From: Pseudochrobactrum kiredjianiae
GTDB lineage: Bacteria > Pseudomonadota > Alphaproteobacteria > Rhizobiales > Rhizobiaceae
Reading direction: 5' to 3'
DNA: 64,000 nucleotides
Assembly (NCBI RefSeq): GCF_030362795.1
Contig: NZ_JAUCBM010000009.1
Location: 47,526 to 111,525, forward strand
Within the stretch, counting starts at the first letter, position 1. Every line of letters begins with the position of its first letter. The translations under genes were made by a program, and so were the position numbers. The notes under the pieces were generated by a model that searched no databases, was not told where the DNA came from, and worked only from the letters and a program-made list of their open reading frames with translations. Positions 45,995 to 54,692 of the stretch are shown here, one piece after another.

Positions 45995-47143
45995 ATGAAA
46001 AAACTGACACTTAGCCTGTCGACCGCCTGTTTCGGGCTTGGACTGGCACTTTCGCAGGCCGCGCAGGCCGAGCCACTTAAAATCGGTATGATCACCACTC
46101 TGTCCGGCGGTGGTGCAGGCCTTGGCATTGACAGCCGTGACGGCTTTCTGCTGGCGATCAAACAATCCGGCAATAAAGATGTCACTGTAATTGTTGAAGA
46201 TGATGCGCAAAAGCCTGAACTGGCGGTGCAGATTGCTGACAAAATGGTGCAGAGCGACAAGGTTGATATTCTGACCGGTATCGTCTGGTCCAATCTGGCT
46301 ATGGCAGTGGTGCCGAGTGTTGTGGCGCAGGATAAAATCTACGTTTCCACCAATGCGGGGCCTTCGGCTTTGGCCGGTGCAAAATGCAATGCAAATTATT
46401 TTAATGCGGCCTATCAGAATGATAATCTGCATGAAGCCGTCGGTAACTATGCCAATACAGCAGGTTATAAAAAGAGCTTTATTCTCGCTCCGAATTATCC
46501 GGCAGGCACTGATGCTCTGACCGGCTATAAGCGTTTTTATAAAGGCGAGCTTGCCGGTGAAGTCTATACCAAAGTCGGCCAGACAGACTATGCCGCTGAA
46601 ATCGCGCAGATCCGTGCCTCCGGTGCAGATTCCGTCTATTTCTTCCTTCCTGGCGGCATGGGCGTTGCTTTCATGAAGCAATATTCCCAGTCGGGTGTAA
46701 CCATTCCGGTTACAGGGCCTGGCTTCTCCTTTGATCAGGATGTGCTGGGCGCTATCGGCGATGCGGCACTGGGTGTAAAAAACTCGTCGCATTGGTCAAA
46801 AGATCTCGATAATGAGGCGAATAAAGCCTATGTCGAAGCCTTCAAAAAAGAATATGGTCGTCTGCCGTCGCTTTATGCCACACAAGGTTATGATGCAGCT
46901 AATCTGATCCTGTCTGCTGCTGCAAAAGCCAGCATCAATGACAAGGATGCATTCCGCGCAGCAATGAAAGCTGCTGACTTCAAGTCGGTGCGTGGCAAGT
47001 TCAAATTCGGCAATAATAATCATCCTATTCAGGATATTTATATGCGCGAAGTGATCAAGGAAGACGGCGTTCTGACCAATAAGATCGTGGCGACAAGTTT
47101 CACAGACCATCAGGATAATTACGCCAAAGATTGCAAGCTCTAA
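45995..47143 (+). CDS. Branched-chain amino acid-type ABC binding protein
   Basis: This 382-residue periplasmic protein of the LivJ/type I binding family has a signal peptide with cleavage after AAQA (about residue 25). The start of the mature part, KIGMITTLSGGGAGLGID, and the VVPSVVAQDKIYVSTNAG segment are typical. CNANYFN and the terminal KDCKL hold the two cysteines. The ligand could be an amino acid, an amide or an aromatic compound; the neighbour hydrolase suggests a compound that needs hydrolysis after uptake. Confidence 0.9.
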   Translation: MKKLTLSLSTACFGLGLALSQAAQAEPLKIGMITTLSGGGAGLGIDSRDGFLLAIKQSGNKDVTVIVEDDAQKPELAVQIADKMVQSDKVDILTGIVWSNLAMAVVPSVVAQDKIYVSTNAGPSALAGAKCNANYFNAAYQNDNLHEAVGNYANTAGYKKSFILAPNYPAGTDALTGYKRFYKGELAGEVYTKVGQTDYAAEIAQIRASGADSVYFFLPGGMGVAFMKQYSQSGVTIPVTGPGFSFDQDVLGAIGDAALGVKNSSHWSKDLDNEANKAYVEAFKKEYGRLPSLYATQGYDAANLILSAAAKASINDKDAFRAAMKAADFKSVRGKFKFGNNNHPIQDIYMREVIKEDGVLTNKIVATSFTDHQDNYAKDCKL

Positions 47144-47155
47144 GCATGTTTGATT

Positions 47156-47181
47156 GTTGCAGCGGATAAAACCGCTGCAAC
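47156..47181 (+). terminator. Hairpin between binding protein and permease genes
   Basis: A perfect 10-bp stem (GTTGCAGCGG / CCGCTGCAAC) with a six-base loop and short T-rich tail lies 12 bp after the binding-protein stop. It may act as a partial terminator or mRNA stabiliser. Confidence 0.7.
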
Positions 47182-47292
47182 AAGTTTTATGTTTGCCGCA
47201 TTCCCTGCACAATAAATGATGCTGCATTGAGCAGCATACCGGTAATTTCTGTGCAGATTTTATAAAAAGCAATCAACAGATCGGACGCGGTT

Positions 47293-48213
47293 TTGTCTTC
47301 TGCACTTTTTATTGAGCAGTTACTAAACGGGCTGCAATTCGGCATTATGCTGTTTTTGATGGCGGCTGGCCTGACCCTGATTTTCGGGGTTATGGGGGTT
47401 ATCAATCTTGCACATGGCTCACTTTTTATGGTGGGAGCATTTGCTTGCGCCGTGGTCGCCGCTGCAACCGGTTCTTTCTGGCTCGGCCTGATTGCCAGTC
47501 TGATTGCCGCGGCCTGTGCCGGTGCCATTATGGAAATGGTGCTGATCCGCAAGCTCTATTACCGCAGCCATCTGGATCAGGTTCTGGCGACCTTCGCGCT
47601 TATTTTGATTTTCTCTGACGCTACACGTTGGATTTTTGGTTCTTTCCCGCTGTATCTGGATATTCCGCCTTTGTTGCAGGGCTCAGTCACTTTGCCCGGC
47701 GGTTCACAATATCAGTTGTACCGCTTGGCCATTATCGGCGCGGGTATTATCGTGGCTGTCGGGCTGTATTTCCTGATCGCCAAGACCCGCTTGGGTATGC
47801 GTATCCGCGCAGGTGAGGCTGATCGTGAAATGATCGGTGCCTTGGGCGTTGATATTGCCAAGCTGAACACAATTGTTTTTGCGCTCGGTGCAGCGCTGGC
47901 CGGTCTTGCCGGTGCCTTGGTTGGTGCCTTGCAGTCGGTGCAGGTTGGCATGGGGGAGCCGGTACTGATCCTTGCCTTTGTGGTCATTGTTATCGGCGGC
48001 ATAGGTTCGGTTAAAGGCGCTTTATACGGTGCCATTCTGGTCGGTGTGGTGGATACAATGGGACGTTTTTTGCTGCCCAAACTGTTCGCGCTGTTTATGG
48101 AGCCGTCACAGGCTGCAACGGCCGGAACCGCATTGGCATCGATGCTGATTTACATTGTTATGGCGATTATTCTCACTATGCGCCCACAGGGATTATTTGC
48201 TGCAAATGGCTGA
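47293..48213 (+). CDS. Branched-chain amino acid-type ABC permease LivH-like
   Basis: This 306-residue permease starts with TTG; the N-terminal LFIEQLLNGLQFGIMLFLMA matches LivH starts. Other motifs are GLTLIFGVMGVINLAHGS, RAGEADREMIGALGVD near residue 173 and VVIVIGGIGSVKGALYGAI near 232. The 149 bp between it and the binding protein contain the hairpin only. It forms the membrane pore with the LivM-like protein. Confidence 0.92.
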   Translation: MSSALFIEQLLNGLQFGIMLFLMAAGLTLIFGVMGVINLAHGSLFMVGAFACAVVAAATGSFWLGLIASLIAAACAGAIMEMVLIRKLYYRSHLDQVLATFALILIFSDATRWIFGSFPLYLDIPPLLQGSVTLPGGSQYQLYRLAIIGAGIIVAVGLYFLIAKTRLGMRIRAGEADREMIGALGVDIAKLNTIVFALGAALAGLAGALVGALQSVQVGMGEPVLILAFVVIVIGGIGSVKGALYGAILVGVVDTMGRFLLPKLFALFMEPSQAATAGTALASMLIYIVMAIILTMRPQGLFAANG

Positions 48214-48267
48214 TTTTAAAAAATATTCTTTGAGTAGTGCGATTATTGCAGGCAGGAGGCAAGGCCG

Positions 48268-49239
48268 ATGAAACGCGAAATAGCTATCGGCCTGTTTTTT
48301 GCACTCGCTCTGCCTGCGGTTGCCTTGATTGCCAATCAGATGGGAGAGACATTCTATATTTCTCTCGTCACCCGCATTGCCATTCTGGCGCTTGCAGCCA
48401 CCGGACTTAATCTGGTGTTGGGGCTGGGCGGTATGGTATCCTTCGGCCATGCGGCTTTCTTTGGCATTGGCGGCTATGTTGCCGGTATTCTTGCAAGCCA
48501 TGCATCAGATGGAACGATGATTTTTAACTGGTTTTCCGGCAGTGATCAGATGCTGGTTATCTGGCCGGTAGCAATGCTGGTCGCCGGTTTGATTGCCTTG
48601 CCGATCGGAATTATTAGTCTGCGAACTTCCGGCGTTTACTTCATTATGATTACGTTGGCTTTTGCGCAGATGATTTATTATTTCGCAATTTCATGGCCTG
48701 CCTATGGTGGTGAAGACGGGCTGTCTCTGGCGATGCGTAATAATTTTCCCGGTGTGAATACGCTGAAACCGCTGAGCTTTTTCCTGATCGCTTATGCCGT
48801 GTTGATGGTGGTGTTGTTTCTGTTTTCACGGTTTCGTAATTCCCGTTTTGGTGCGGCTCTGGAAGGCGCGCGTCAGAATGAACTGCGCCTGTCATCGGTG
48901 GGCATTGCACCGTTACGCATTCGCCTTGTGGCCTTTGTGCTTTCAGCAATGATCACAGCGCTGGCTGGTGCGTTGTTTGTTGATCTCAACCGCTTTGTCA
49001 GCCCGTCAATGTTCTCATGGCATATGTCCGGTGAGTTGATTGTGCTGATTATTCTCGGTGGTACCGGCCGCTTGTTTGGGCCGTTAATCGGCGCGGTGCT
49101 TTATGTGCTGTTTGAATTCGCGCTGGGCGGCATGGTCGAACATTGGCAGCTTTTCTTTGGTCTGATTTTGCTGGGTGTGGTGATGTTTGCACGCGGCGGT
49201 ATTATCGGCCTTTTTGCAGGGAAACTCCGTCATGGCTGA
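48268..49239 (+). CDS. Branched-chain amino acid-type ABC permease LivM-like
   Basis: This 323-residue permease with about nine helices shows AATGLNLVLGLGGMVSFGHA near residue 45, LRTSGVYFIMITLAFAQM near 117, and IILGGTGRLFGPLIGAVLY near 258, all typical of LivM. AGGAGG lies upstream of the ATG. Its last codons overlap the start of the first ATPase gene by eight bases. Confidence 0.93.
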   Translation: MKREIAIGLFFALALPAVALIANQMGETFYISLVTRIAILALAATGLNLVLGLGGMVSFGHAAFFGIGGYVAGILASHASDGTMIFNWFSGSDQMLVIWPVAMLVAGLIALPIGIISLRTSGVYFIMITLAFAQMIYYFAISWPAYGGEDGLSLAMRNNFPGVNTLKPLSFFLIAYAVLMVVLFLFSRFRNSRFGAALEGARQNELRLSSVGIAPLRIRLVAFVLSAMITALAGALFVDLNRFVSPSMFSWHMSGELIVLIILGGTGRLFGPLIGAVLYVLFEFALGGMVEHWQLFFGLILLGVVMFARGGIIGLFAGKLRHG

Positions 49240-49981
49240 ACCAATTCTGGATATTCAAAATCTCTGCAAAAGCTTCGGCGGGTTAAAGGCGACTGACGAT
49301 GTGAGTTTGAACCTGCACAAAGGTGAAATTCATGCATTGATCGGCCCCAATGGTGCTGGGAAATCGACACTGATCGGGCAGATTGCCGGAACCATTAAAC
49401 ATGACAGCGGTGCAATCCGTTTTGACGGGCAGGATGTCGGACAATTACGGGTAACGCAACGCGCACAACTGGGTTTGGGGCGTACCTTTCAGGTCTCATC
49501 CCTGATGCCGGAATTCTCTGCTTTACGGAATGTGATGCTGGCTTTGCAGGCGCGGCAGGGCTCCAGTTTTCGCTTTTGGAAGCCGGTGATGAAAGACGCA
49601 GGCTTGAGGGACGAAGCCTCAGCTGTTCTTGAGCGTGTGCGCCTTGCGGAGCGGATGCATATTGCCAGTGCAGAGCTGTCACATGGCGAACGCCGTCAGC
49701 TTGAAATTGCGATTGCACTGGCATTGCGTTCTAAAGCGCTGTTGCTGGATGAACCAATGGCAGGGATGGGACCGGAGGGTTCCAAGCAATTAACCGGCTT
49801 TCTGGACGCATTGCGTGAAGAAGTGCCGGTTTTGCTGGTTGAACACGATATGGATGCCGTTTTTGCTCTGGCAGACCGCATTTCTGTGCTGGTTTATGGT
49901 CGTGTGGTTGCCAGTGGTACGGTCGCAGAAATTCGGAGCAATCCGCTGGTGCGTGAAGCCTATCTCGGGGAGGCTGTCTGA
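49232..49981 (+). CDS. Branched-chain amino acid-type ABC ATPase LivG-like
   Basis: This 249-residue ATPase has Walker A GPNGAGKSTLIGQ near residue 38, Q-loop RTFQVSSLMPEFSA, signature LSHGERRQLEIAIAL (LSHGE instead of LSGGQ, as in LivG), Walker B ALLLDEPMAGMGPE and switch histidine in LLVEHDMDAVF. The frame is open from 49187, but the ATG at 49232 gives the usual N-terminus. The stop overlaps the next start. Confidence 0.93.
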   Translation: MAEPILDIQNLCKSFGGLKATDDVSLNLHKGEIHALIGPNGAGKSTLIGQIAGTIKHDSGAIRFDGQDVGQLRVTQRAQLGLGRTFQVSSLMPEFSALRNVMLALQARQGSSFRFWKPVMKDAGLRDEASAVLERVRLAERMHIASAELSHGERRQLEIAIALALRSKALLLDEPMAGMGPEGSKQLTGFLDALREEVPVLLVEHDMDAVFALADRISVLVYGRVVASGTVAEIRSNPLVREAYLGEAV

Positions 49982-50664
49982 TGTTGCTGGAACTCAATCA
50001 GGTTGAAACATTTTACGGCTCGTCACAGGCACTGTTTGGCATTGATCTGCAAGTTGGCAAAGGCGAAGTGGTGGCTCTGATGGGGCGCAACGGAATGGGT
50101 AAAACCACCTCTATTCGCTCTGTATTCGGGCTAACGCCGCTGCGGCGGGGTAAAATCAGCTTTATGGGGCGTGATATTTCCGCAATGCCGCCTTATCGAA
50201 TTGCACGGCTGGGGCTCGGGCTTGTGCCGGAAGGACGGCGTTGTTTCCCCAATCTGACTGTCGTGGAAAATTTGCTGGCTTCAGCCCGCAAAGGCGAGTG
50301 GACGCTTGGGGCAGTGAATGAATTATTCCCGCGACTGAAAGAGCGCAGCCAGCAACAGGCGAATACTTTATCAGGTGGCGAGCAGCAGATGCTTGCAGTC
50401 GGACGGGCATTAATGACCAATCCGGAATTGATTGTGCTGGATGAGGCCACAGAAGGATTGGCTCCAGTGATCCGGCAGGAAATCTGGAAAGCTGTGCGGG
50501 AGTTGAAGCGACGTGGGCAGTCTATTCTGGTTGTCGATAAAACCCTGTCGGAACTGCTGCCGGTTGCTGATCGGTGCGTGATTTTGGAGCGTGGACGCAC
50601 TGTTTGGCAAGGCAAGCCTGATGCGCTGAATGCGGAAATACAGGATCAGTATCTCGGTGTTTAG
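49981..50664 (+). CDS. Branched-chain amino acid-type ABC ATPase LivF-like
   Basis: This 227-residue ATPase has Walker A GRNGMGKTTSIRS near residue 35, the LGLVPEGRRCFPNLTV Q-loop segment typical of LivF, signature LSGGEQQMLAVGRAL, Walker B LIVLDEATEGLAP. The usual switch histidine is replaced: the segment is ILVVDKTLSEL instead of LVEQ-type, a common LivF variation. It starts in a TGATG overlap and is followed by a terminator. Confidence 0.93.
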   Translation: MLLELNQVETFYGSSQALFGIDLQVGKGEVVALMGRNGMGKTTSIRSVFGLTPLRRGKISFMGRDISAMPPYRIARLGLGLVPEGRRCFPNLTVVENLLASARKGEWTLGAVNELFPRLKERSQQQANTLSGGEQQMLAVGRALMTNPELIVLDEATEGLAPVIRQEIWKAVRELKRRGQSILVVDKTLSELLPVADRCVILERGRTVWQGKPDALNAEIQDQYLGV

Positions 50665-50692
50665 CAATCTGAGAATAAAATTTTATATATTG

Positions 50693-50721
50693 CGGCCATG
50701 ATTATTTGTGGCCGTTTTTTT
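50693..50721 (+). terminator. Rho-independent terminator of the liv-type operon
   Basis: CGGCCA and TGGCCG form a six-base-pair stem, with a ten-base loop, followed by seven T residues. It lies 28 bp after the last ATPase gene. Confidence 0.8.
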
Positions 50722-50871
50722 ATATTTCGTGAATTATCAATAATTTGTGATAGTTCAATTTATATTCTATAAATTATTAAAATCTATAGTTGTTGGAATA
50801 AATTACCTGTGTTAGCCTGATTTTGAGAATGAAACCACTCATGCATCCATAATCAGCAACAGGGGGCTTTC

Positions 50872-52062
50872 TTGACCAAGCATATTATCGTTGTTGGAGG
50901 CGGTATTGGCGGTACAATGACCGCCAATAGTATTGTGGCTAAGCTTTATCCGGAAGTAGCGCGCGGTGCCGTCAAAGTAACATTATTGTCGGACTCGCCG
51001 TGGCATTACTATAAGCCTGCTTTTATGTATGTAGCCTTCGATATGTTTTTTGAAGGTGAATTGCGACGCAAGCAACAAACACTGCTGCGTCCGGAAATTA
51101 ACTTTCAGGTCGATAAAGTTACCCGTTTCGATTTTGCCGGTTCATCCGTCACGACTGAGAGCGGTAAGACGATTGGCTATGATTATATCGTAGTGTCTAC
51201 TGGCTGTTTACCCGCACCGGAGCGTATTCCGGGTCTAAAGCAAGCCGGAGATTACTTCTATCAGCAGAAACCGGCGCTTCAACTCGCAGAAAAGCTGCGT
51301 AATTTTGAGAAGGGCCGTATTTTCATTACGGTGAATTTCCCGAAAACGCCGAATGTCCCGCATCAATGCGGTATTGCGCCGATTGAAACCACGCTGATGC
51401 TGGATGAATATTTGCGGCGTAAAGGTGTGCGCGATCAGGTTGAGATCGTTTACACGTACCCGACAGTTTCTCAGCTGTTACGCAACTGCCTCTTCCTGCA
51501 GCAGGAAGTGTGTGAAGTGGTGCCTGCAATTTTCGAGAGCAAAGACATTAAATTCCAGCGGGGCTTTACACTGGCTTCCGTTGATCCTGAAAGTAAGATT
51601 GCCGTTTCAGAGGAAGGCAAAGAGGAGGGTTTTGATCTCCTGATGTGTACGCCGCCTATCCGGGCTGTGGACGCAGTTCTTGAAAGCGGCGTTTCGCAAG
51701 CTGCGGATAATGAAGGTTGGTTGCCGACGAACCGGCAAACCTTACAGCTTGATGGTTATCCTAATGCTTATGTGATGGGCGATACGGTAGATTTGCCGAT
51801 CTCCAAGGCTGGTGGTTCCTGCCATAATCAGTGTCCGGTGATTGCCAATAATATTGCCGGCGATATTCGTCTCGGTCGTGTTGTTGATGCTTATGATGGC
51901 AAAGTACAGGCCGTCGCTCAGATGGGGCTCGAGGCAGGTATGCCGCTTTGGTATAATTATGACGAGGATGTGCATCCCACGCCGCCGACAAAAGTGGGCG
52001 GGCTGCTACGCAAGGCCTTCAATCGCGGTATTTATTGGTCTGTCGCACGCGGGATCATCTGA
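50872..52062 (+). CDS. Sulfide:quinone oxidoreductase-like flavoprotein
   Basis: This 396-residue FAD/NAD(P)-binding disulfide reductase-fold protein starts with TTG, with AGGGGG five bases upstream. The FAD motif is VVGGGIGGTMTANS near residue 7. Cys112 (STGCLPAPE), Cys166 (PHQCGIAPIE) and a CHNQC pair (317 and 321) are candidates for the sulfide-oxidising disulfide; the YVMGDTVDLPISKAGG segment is the second FAD motif. The C-terminal part may be an amphipathic membrane helix. It heads an operon with a DUF1641 protein and an iron-sulfur scaffold-like protein. Sulfide or persulfide oxidation is likely but unproven. Confidence 0.82.
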   Translation: MTKHIIVVGGGIGGTMTANSIVAKLYPEVARGAVKVTLLSDSPWHYYKPAFMYVAFDMFFEGELRRKQQTLLRPEINFQVDKVTRFDFAGSSVTTESGKTIGYDYIVVSTGCLPAPERIPGLKQAGDYFYQQKPALQLAEKLRNFEKGRIFITVNFPKTPNVPHQCGIAPIETTLMLDEYLRRKGVRDQVEIVYTYPTVSQLLRNCLFLQQEVCEVVPAIFESKDIKFQRGFTLASVDPESKIAVSEEGKEEGFDLLMCTPPIRAVDAVLESGVSQAADNEGWLPTNRQTLQLDGYPNAYVMGDTVDLPISKAGGSCHNQCPVIANNIAGDIRLGRVVDAYDGKVQAVAQMGLEAGMPLWYNYDEDVHPTPPTKVGGLLRKAFNRGIYWSVARGII

Positions 52063-52100
52063 GTTTTATGAAAAATGCAGCCTCAGGGGAGGACATTACT

Positions 52101-52505
52101 TTGAACAAAGCCAATAAAGACGAATTTATAACAGTGTCGCCTTTGCTGGATGAGGCGACAGAGCGTGGCCTGAAAGATTTGCTGGAAAAAATCTCACCGC
52201 TTTTACAGGGTAAGCGTTTCCATAATGTTGTTGATCTGCTGTCTTTGGCTTCAGACAGTGTTGATATGTTCGACGATGCTATGGTGCAGAAGCTGATGAA
52301 AGCCTATGAGGAATCTGTCGGTGCCGCATGGTCATTGGGTAATGCTGCGCGCTATGCACAGAACCAGACGGCGACTTTACCGTTGCCATCATTGTTTGGT
52401 CTTCTGAAGGTTGCTGGCAATGAGGACGTACGGCGGGGACTGCATTTTGTATTGCAGTTTCTTGCGGTACTTGGGCGGCAGATGGACAGTCCTGCGGAGA
52501 AATGA
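52101..52505 (+). CDS. DUF1641 family protein
   Basis: This helical protein of about 134 residues shows the DUF1641 pattern (GLKDLLEKISPLLQGKRF, LLSLASDSVDMFDD, then SLFGLLKVAGNEDVRRGLHF). The family is found beside sulfide:quinone reductase-like and formate-dehydrogenase-like genes and has no known activity. GGGGAGG at 52086-52092 fits a TTG start at 52101; an ATG at 52068 would add eleven residues. The stop overlaps the next ATG by four bases. Confidence 0.85.
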   Translation: MNKANKDEFITVSPLLDEATERGLKDLLEKISPLLQGKRFHNVVDLLSLASDSVDMFDDAMVQKLMKAYEESVGAAWSLGNAARYAQNQTATLPLPSLFGLLKVAGNEDVRRGLHFVLQFLAVLGRQMDSPAEK

Positions 52506-52948
52506 ATACGCAAGCTGATATCGGGCGTCTTTACGAGGACAGAGTGCGTGAATGGGCACGAAAATCTCGTAATGATGCCCGTCTCGTTCCTGCGGATCTG
52601 AGCGTTCGTCGTACCAGTCCTGTCTGCGGCAGTGCTGTAACTCTTGATATTTGCCATAATCAGGAGGTGATTACAGCGCTTGGTTTTCAGGTACGTGCCT
52701 GTACTCTTGGCATGGCTTCAACCGCCGTTGTGGTTGCAAAGGCGCCAGAATGTAGTTTTGCAGAGATCCATGAAGTCGCTATAATGCTCTCTCGCTTACT
52801 GGCAGGCGATGATGTGCACTTTCCTGCAAGGTGGGATGCGCTGGAGATGTTTGTTGCTGCCCGCTCCTTTAAAACGCGACACGGCTCTATTATGCTGCCT
52901 TTTCAGGTGCTTGGGGAGGCCGCGTATCAGTTGGACTTTGTGAAATAG
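52502..52948 (+). CDS. NifU/IscU-like iron-sulfur scaffold protein
   Basis: The 148-residue protein has the IscU-type segments SPVCGSAVTLDI with Cys42 and VRACTLGMAS with Cys67. The third position of the IscU site, normally His-Cys, is His127-Gly128 in KTRHGSIML. It is therefore a two-cysteine variant, as in other alphaproteobacterial NifU-like proteins, and may carry or sense a cluster or a persulfide instead of acting as the main scaffold. It is co-translated with the DUF1641 gene. Confidence 0.82.
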   Translation: MNTQADIGRLYEDRVREWARKSRNDARLVPADLSVRRTSPVCGSAVTLDICHNQEVITALGFQVRACTLGMASTAVVVAKAPECSFAEIHEVAIMLSRLLAGDDVHFPARWDALEMFVAARSFKTRHGSIMLPFQVLGEAAYQLDFVK

Positions 52949-53625
52949 CCCAATGATATGAACTTAAATCTATTGCGATATGATTTTCTAAATATTTTAC
53001 TGGTGATTGAAATTCGTTTCGGCGGCAGTGACCGTGCCCCCGCTGAACATGAATAGTTTGTGCTATCCACACTCCGGCACTGCCGCCGATGACGAAGGAT
53101 GTTGACTGCAGCCGTATATTACGGTCCGCAGAGCTATCTCGGAACCAGTAGATGCTCCAATAAACCTCCGTCAAAATCCGGCTAAACGGCCGGACAATCT
53201 TTTTTATATGGTGGTACTATCGGTTTTAATTAAGAGAATTTCTGACATGGACTGCTGTAAATTCAATATAGGAAATATTTCTTACGAGTATCCGATATTG
53301 AATTCTTATTTTTACAAAGGCGTATTGAGTTGCATCTTTTGATTTTTGATATTTTACGATTATTAATCGATATTTTTATATGTAATTCTGCTTGTTTATC
53401 ATCTATTAATGTGGGATTATTTGATCTCAGTGTGACGTTTATATTTGTAGCATAATCCCTTCAGGGCTTCCACGACCTGAAATCTCATTTTTGTGCGCAA
53501 CTTTATTATAAATTTGTATAATTTTATTGAGCCAACGACAAAAAATCTCTTTCGCATAGATAACAACTAAGAATAGTCTGTCTGGCAGCGGATATGCGAT
53601 TCAGTTTTTTACGAGGTGACGCATC
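52949..53625. other. Long AT-rich intergenic region with a G+C-rich island
   Basis: No convincing protein gene is seen in these 677 bp. The part from about 53010 to 53195 is richer in G+C than its surroundings. It holds an 11-bp inverted repeat (CGGCGGCAGTG at 53020-53030, CACTGCCGCCG at 53078-53088) and ends with a terminator-like hairpin, so a small RNA is possible. The rest, 53206-53625, is AT-rich and probably contains the promoter of the AraC-type gene. Confidence 0.45.
53177..53205 (+). terminator. Terminator-like hairpin within intergenic region
   Basis: TCCGGC and GCCGGA form a six-base-pair stem with a six-base loop, followed by CAATCTTTTTT. No protein gene on the plus strand ends just before it. 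Confidence 0.55.
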
Positions 53626-54633
53626 GTGCAAGGTGTTCTACAGGTTTCAACGGACTTGGTTGAGCCCTCTCAACGAACGGATTATTGGCGCGATGTTACT
53701 CGCCCTTTGTTCGATAGCTCACCATGTGACAGCGGGCTTTATCCTATGCTTGAAGGCGCCTTTGGTTTAAAAATAATTGGCGCGATGATGTCTGGTTATG
53801 CTCGTTTCAAGCCTCAGCGTTTTATGCGGGACTGGAGAATTATCAGCCGGAGCGGACTTGAAGACTTCTATCTCTTGCAAATGTTCGCCGGTGCTTCCGC
53901 TATGATAGACTTTGCGGGGACAAGATTGTCGGTCTCCAGAGGAGATGTATATCTGTTCGATTTCGGGCGCGTTTTTTCATCGAATTATAGTGCCGGTTCG
54001 ACATATTCTCTGCTTTTACAGCGCGATCGCGTGGAAAAAGCGATGAACGGACGGAAATTACACGGTACTTTACTCAAGGCAGGGTTACCACAAACACAAC
54101 TACTTGCCGATGTTATAACCGGTATTGCGAATTTGACGCCCGTAACAACAGACACAAATACTTTGGATGTTGAGGAGGCTGTCATATCCTTGCTCGCTTT
54201 GGCGCTGCATTACTCCGCTCTGAAAGAAGATGATCCGTCTTTAGTGCCAGTTTTACGGATGCGGGTTCTAGATTTTATAGACAAAAATCTGGCCGAGCCG
54301 TGTCTTGATATTCAAATGCTGCTAAGCCGGTTTAAAGTCTCTCGTGCTCATCTTTACCGTATGTTCGAGACTGAGGGTGGCATCATGCGGGTGATACGTG
54401 AAAAGCGACTACATGCAGCCTATCAGCAACTATTACGGAATCCCGCGACCCCGCTACCCCATCTGGTCGAACATTGGGGTTTTGCCGGCTCTGACCAGTT
54501 TCAAAGATCATTTCGCCATTATTTTGATATGACACCCAATGAAGTCAGGCATGAACGTACGAAACTAATTGTAGAAGATGGACGGGTGCGTGATATCCAG
54601 AGTTATCTTGCGGGCTTCACAACAGTTCAATGA
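53626..54633 (+). CDS. AraC family regulator with AraC-binding-like N-terminus
   Basis: The 335-residue protein has an N-terminal cupin-like domain of the AraC_binding_2 type (about 20-190) and a C-terminal double helix-turn-helix (MLLSRFKVSRAHLYRMFE near 230, then LVEHWGFAGSDQFQRSFRHY near 282, and DMTPNEVR). The start is GTG, with GAGG nine bases upstream. Its target is not evident: the neighbours on both sides are separated by long gaps or a terminator. Confidence 0.88.
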   Translation: MQGVLQVSTDLVEPSQRTDYWRDVTRPLFDSSPCDSGLYPMLEGAFGLKIIGAMMSGYARFKPQRFMRDWRIISRSGLEDFYLLQMFAGASAMIDFAGTRLSVSRGDVYLFDFGRVFSSNYSAGSTYSLLLQRDRVEKAMNGRKLHGTLLKAGLPQTQLLADVITGIANLTPVTTDTNTLDVEEAVISLLALALHYSALKEDDPSLVPVLRMRVLDFIDKNLAEPCLDIQMLLSRFKVSRAHLYRMFETEGGIMRVIREKRLHAAYQQLLRNPATPLPHLVEHWGFAGSDQFQRSFRHYFDMTPNEVRHERTKLIVEDGRVRDIQSYLAGFTTVQ

Positions 54634-54658
54634 CGTGCGCAAGCTCTATGACGATAGA

Positions 54659-54685
54659 GGAACCGGATGAGTTGTTTCCGGTTCC
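54659..54685. terminator. Bidirectional hairpin between AraC and MFS genes
   Basis: A 9-bp perfect stem (GGAACCGGA / TCCGGTTCC) with a nine-base loop lies between the convergent genes. Confidence 0.65.
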
Positions 54686-54692
54686 GTCTGAT

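Noticed and set aside
52890..53174. 94-codon minus-strand frame in the gap after the NifU-like gene
   Set aside because: It starts at TTG, overlaps the end of a solid gene and resembles no family. The region is better explained by inverted repeats.
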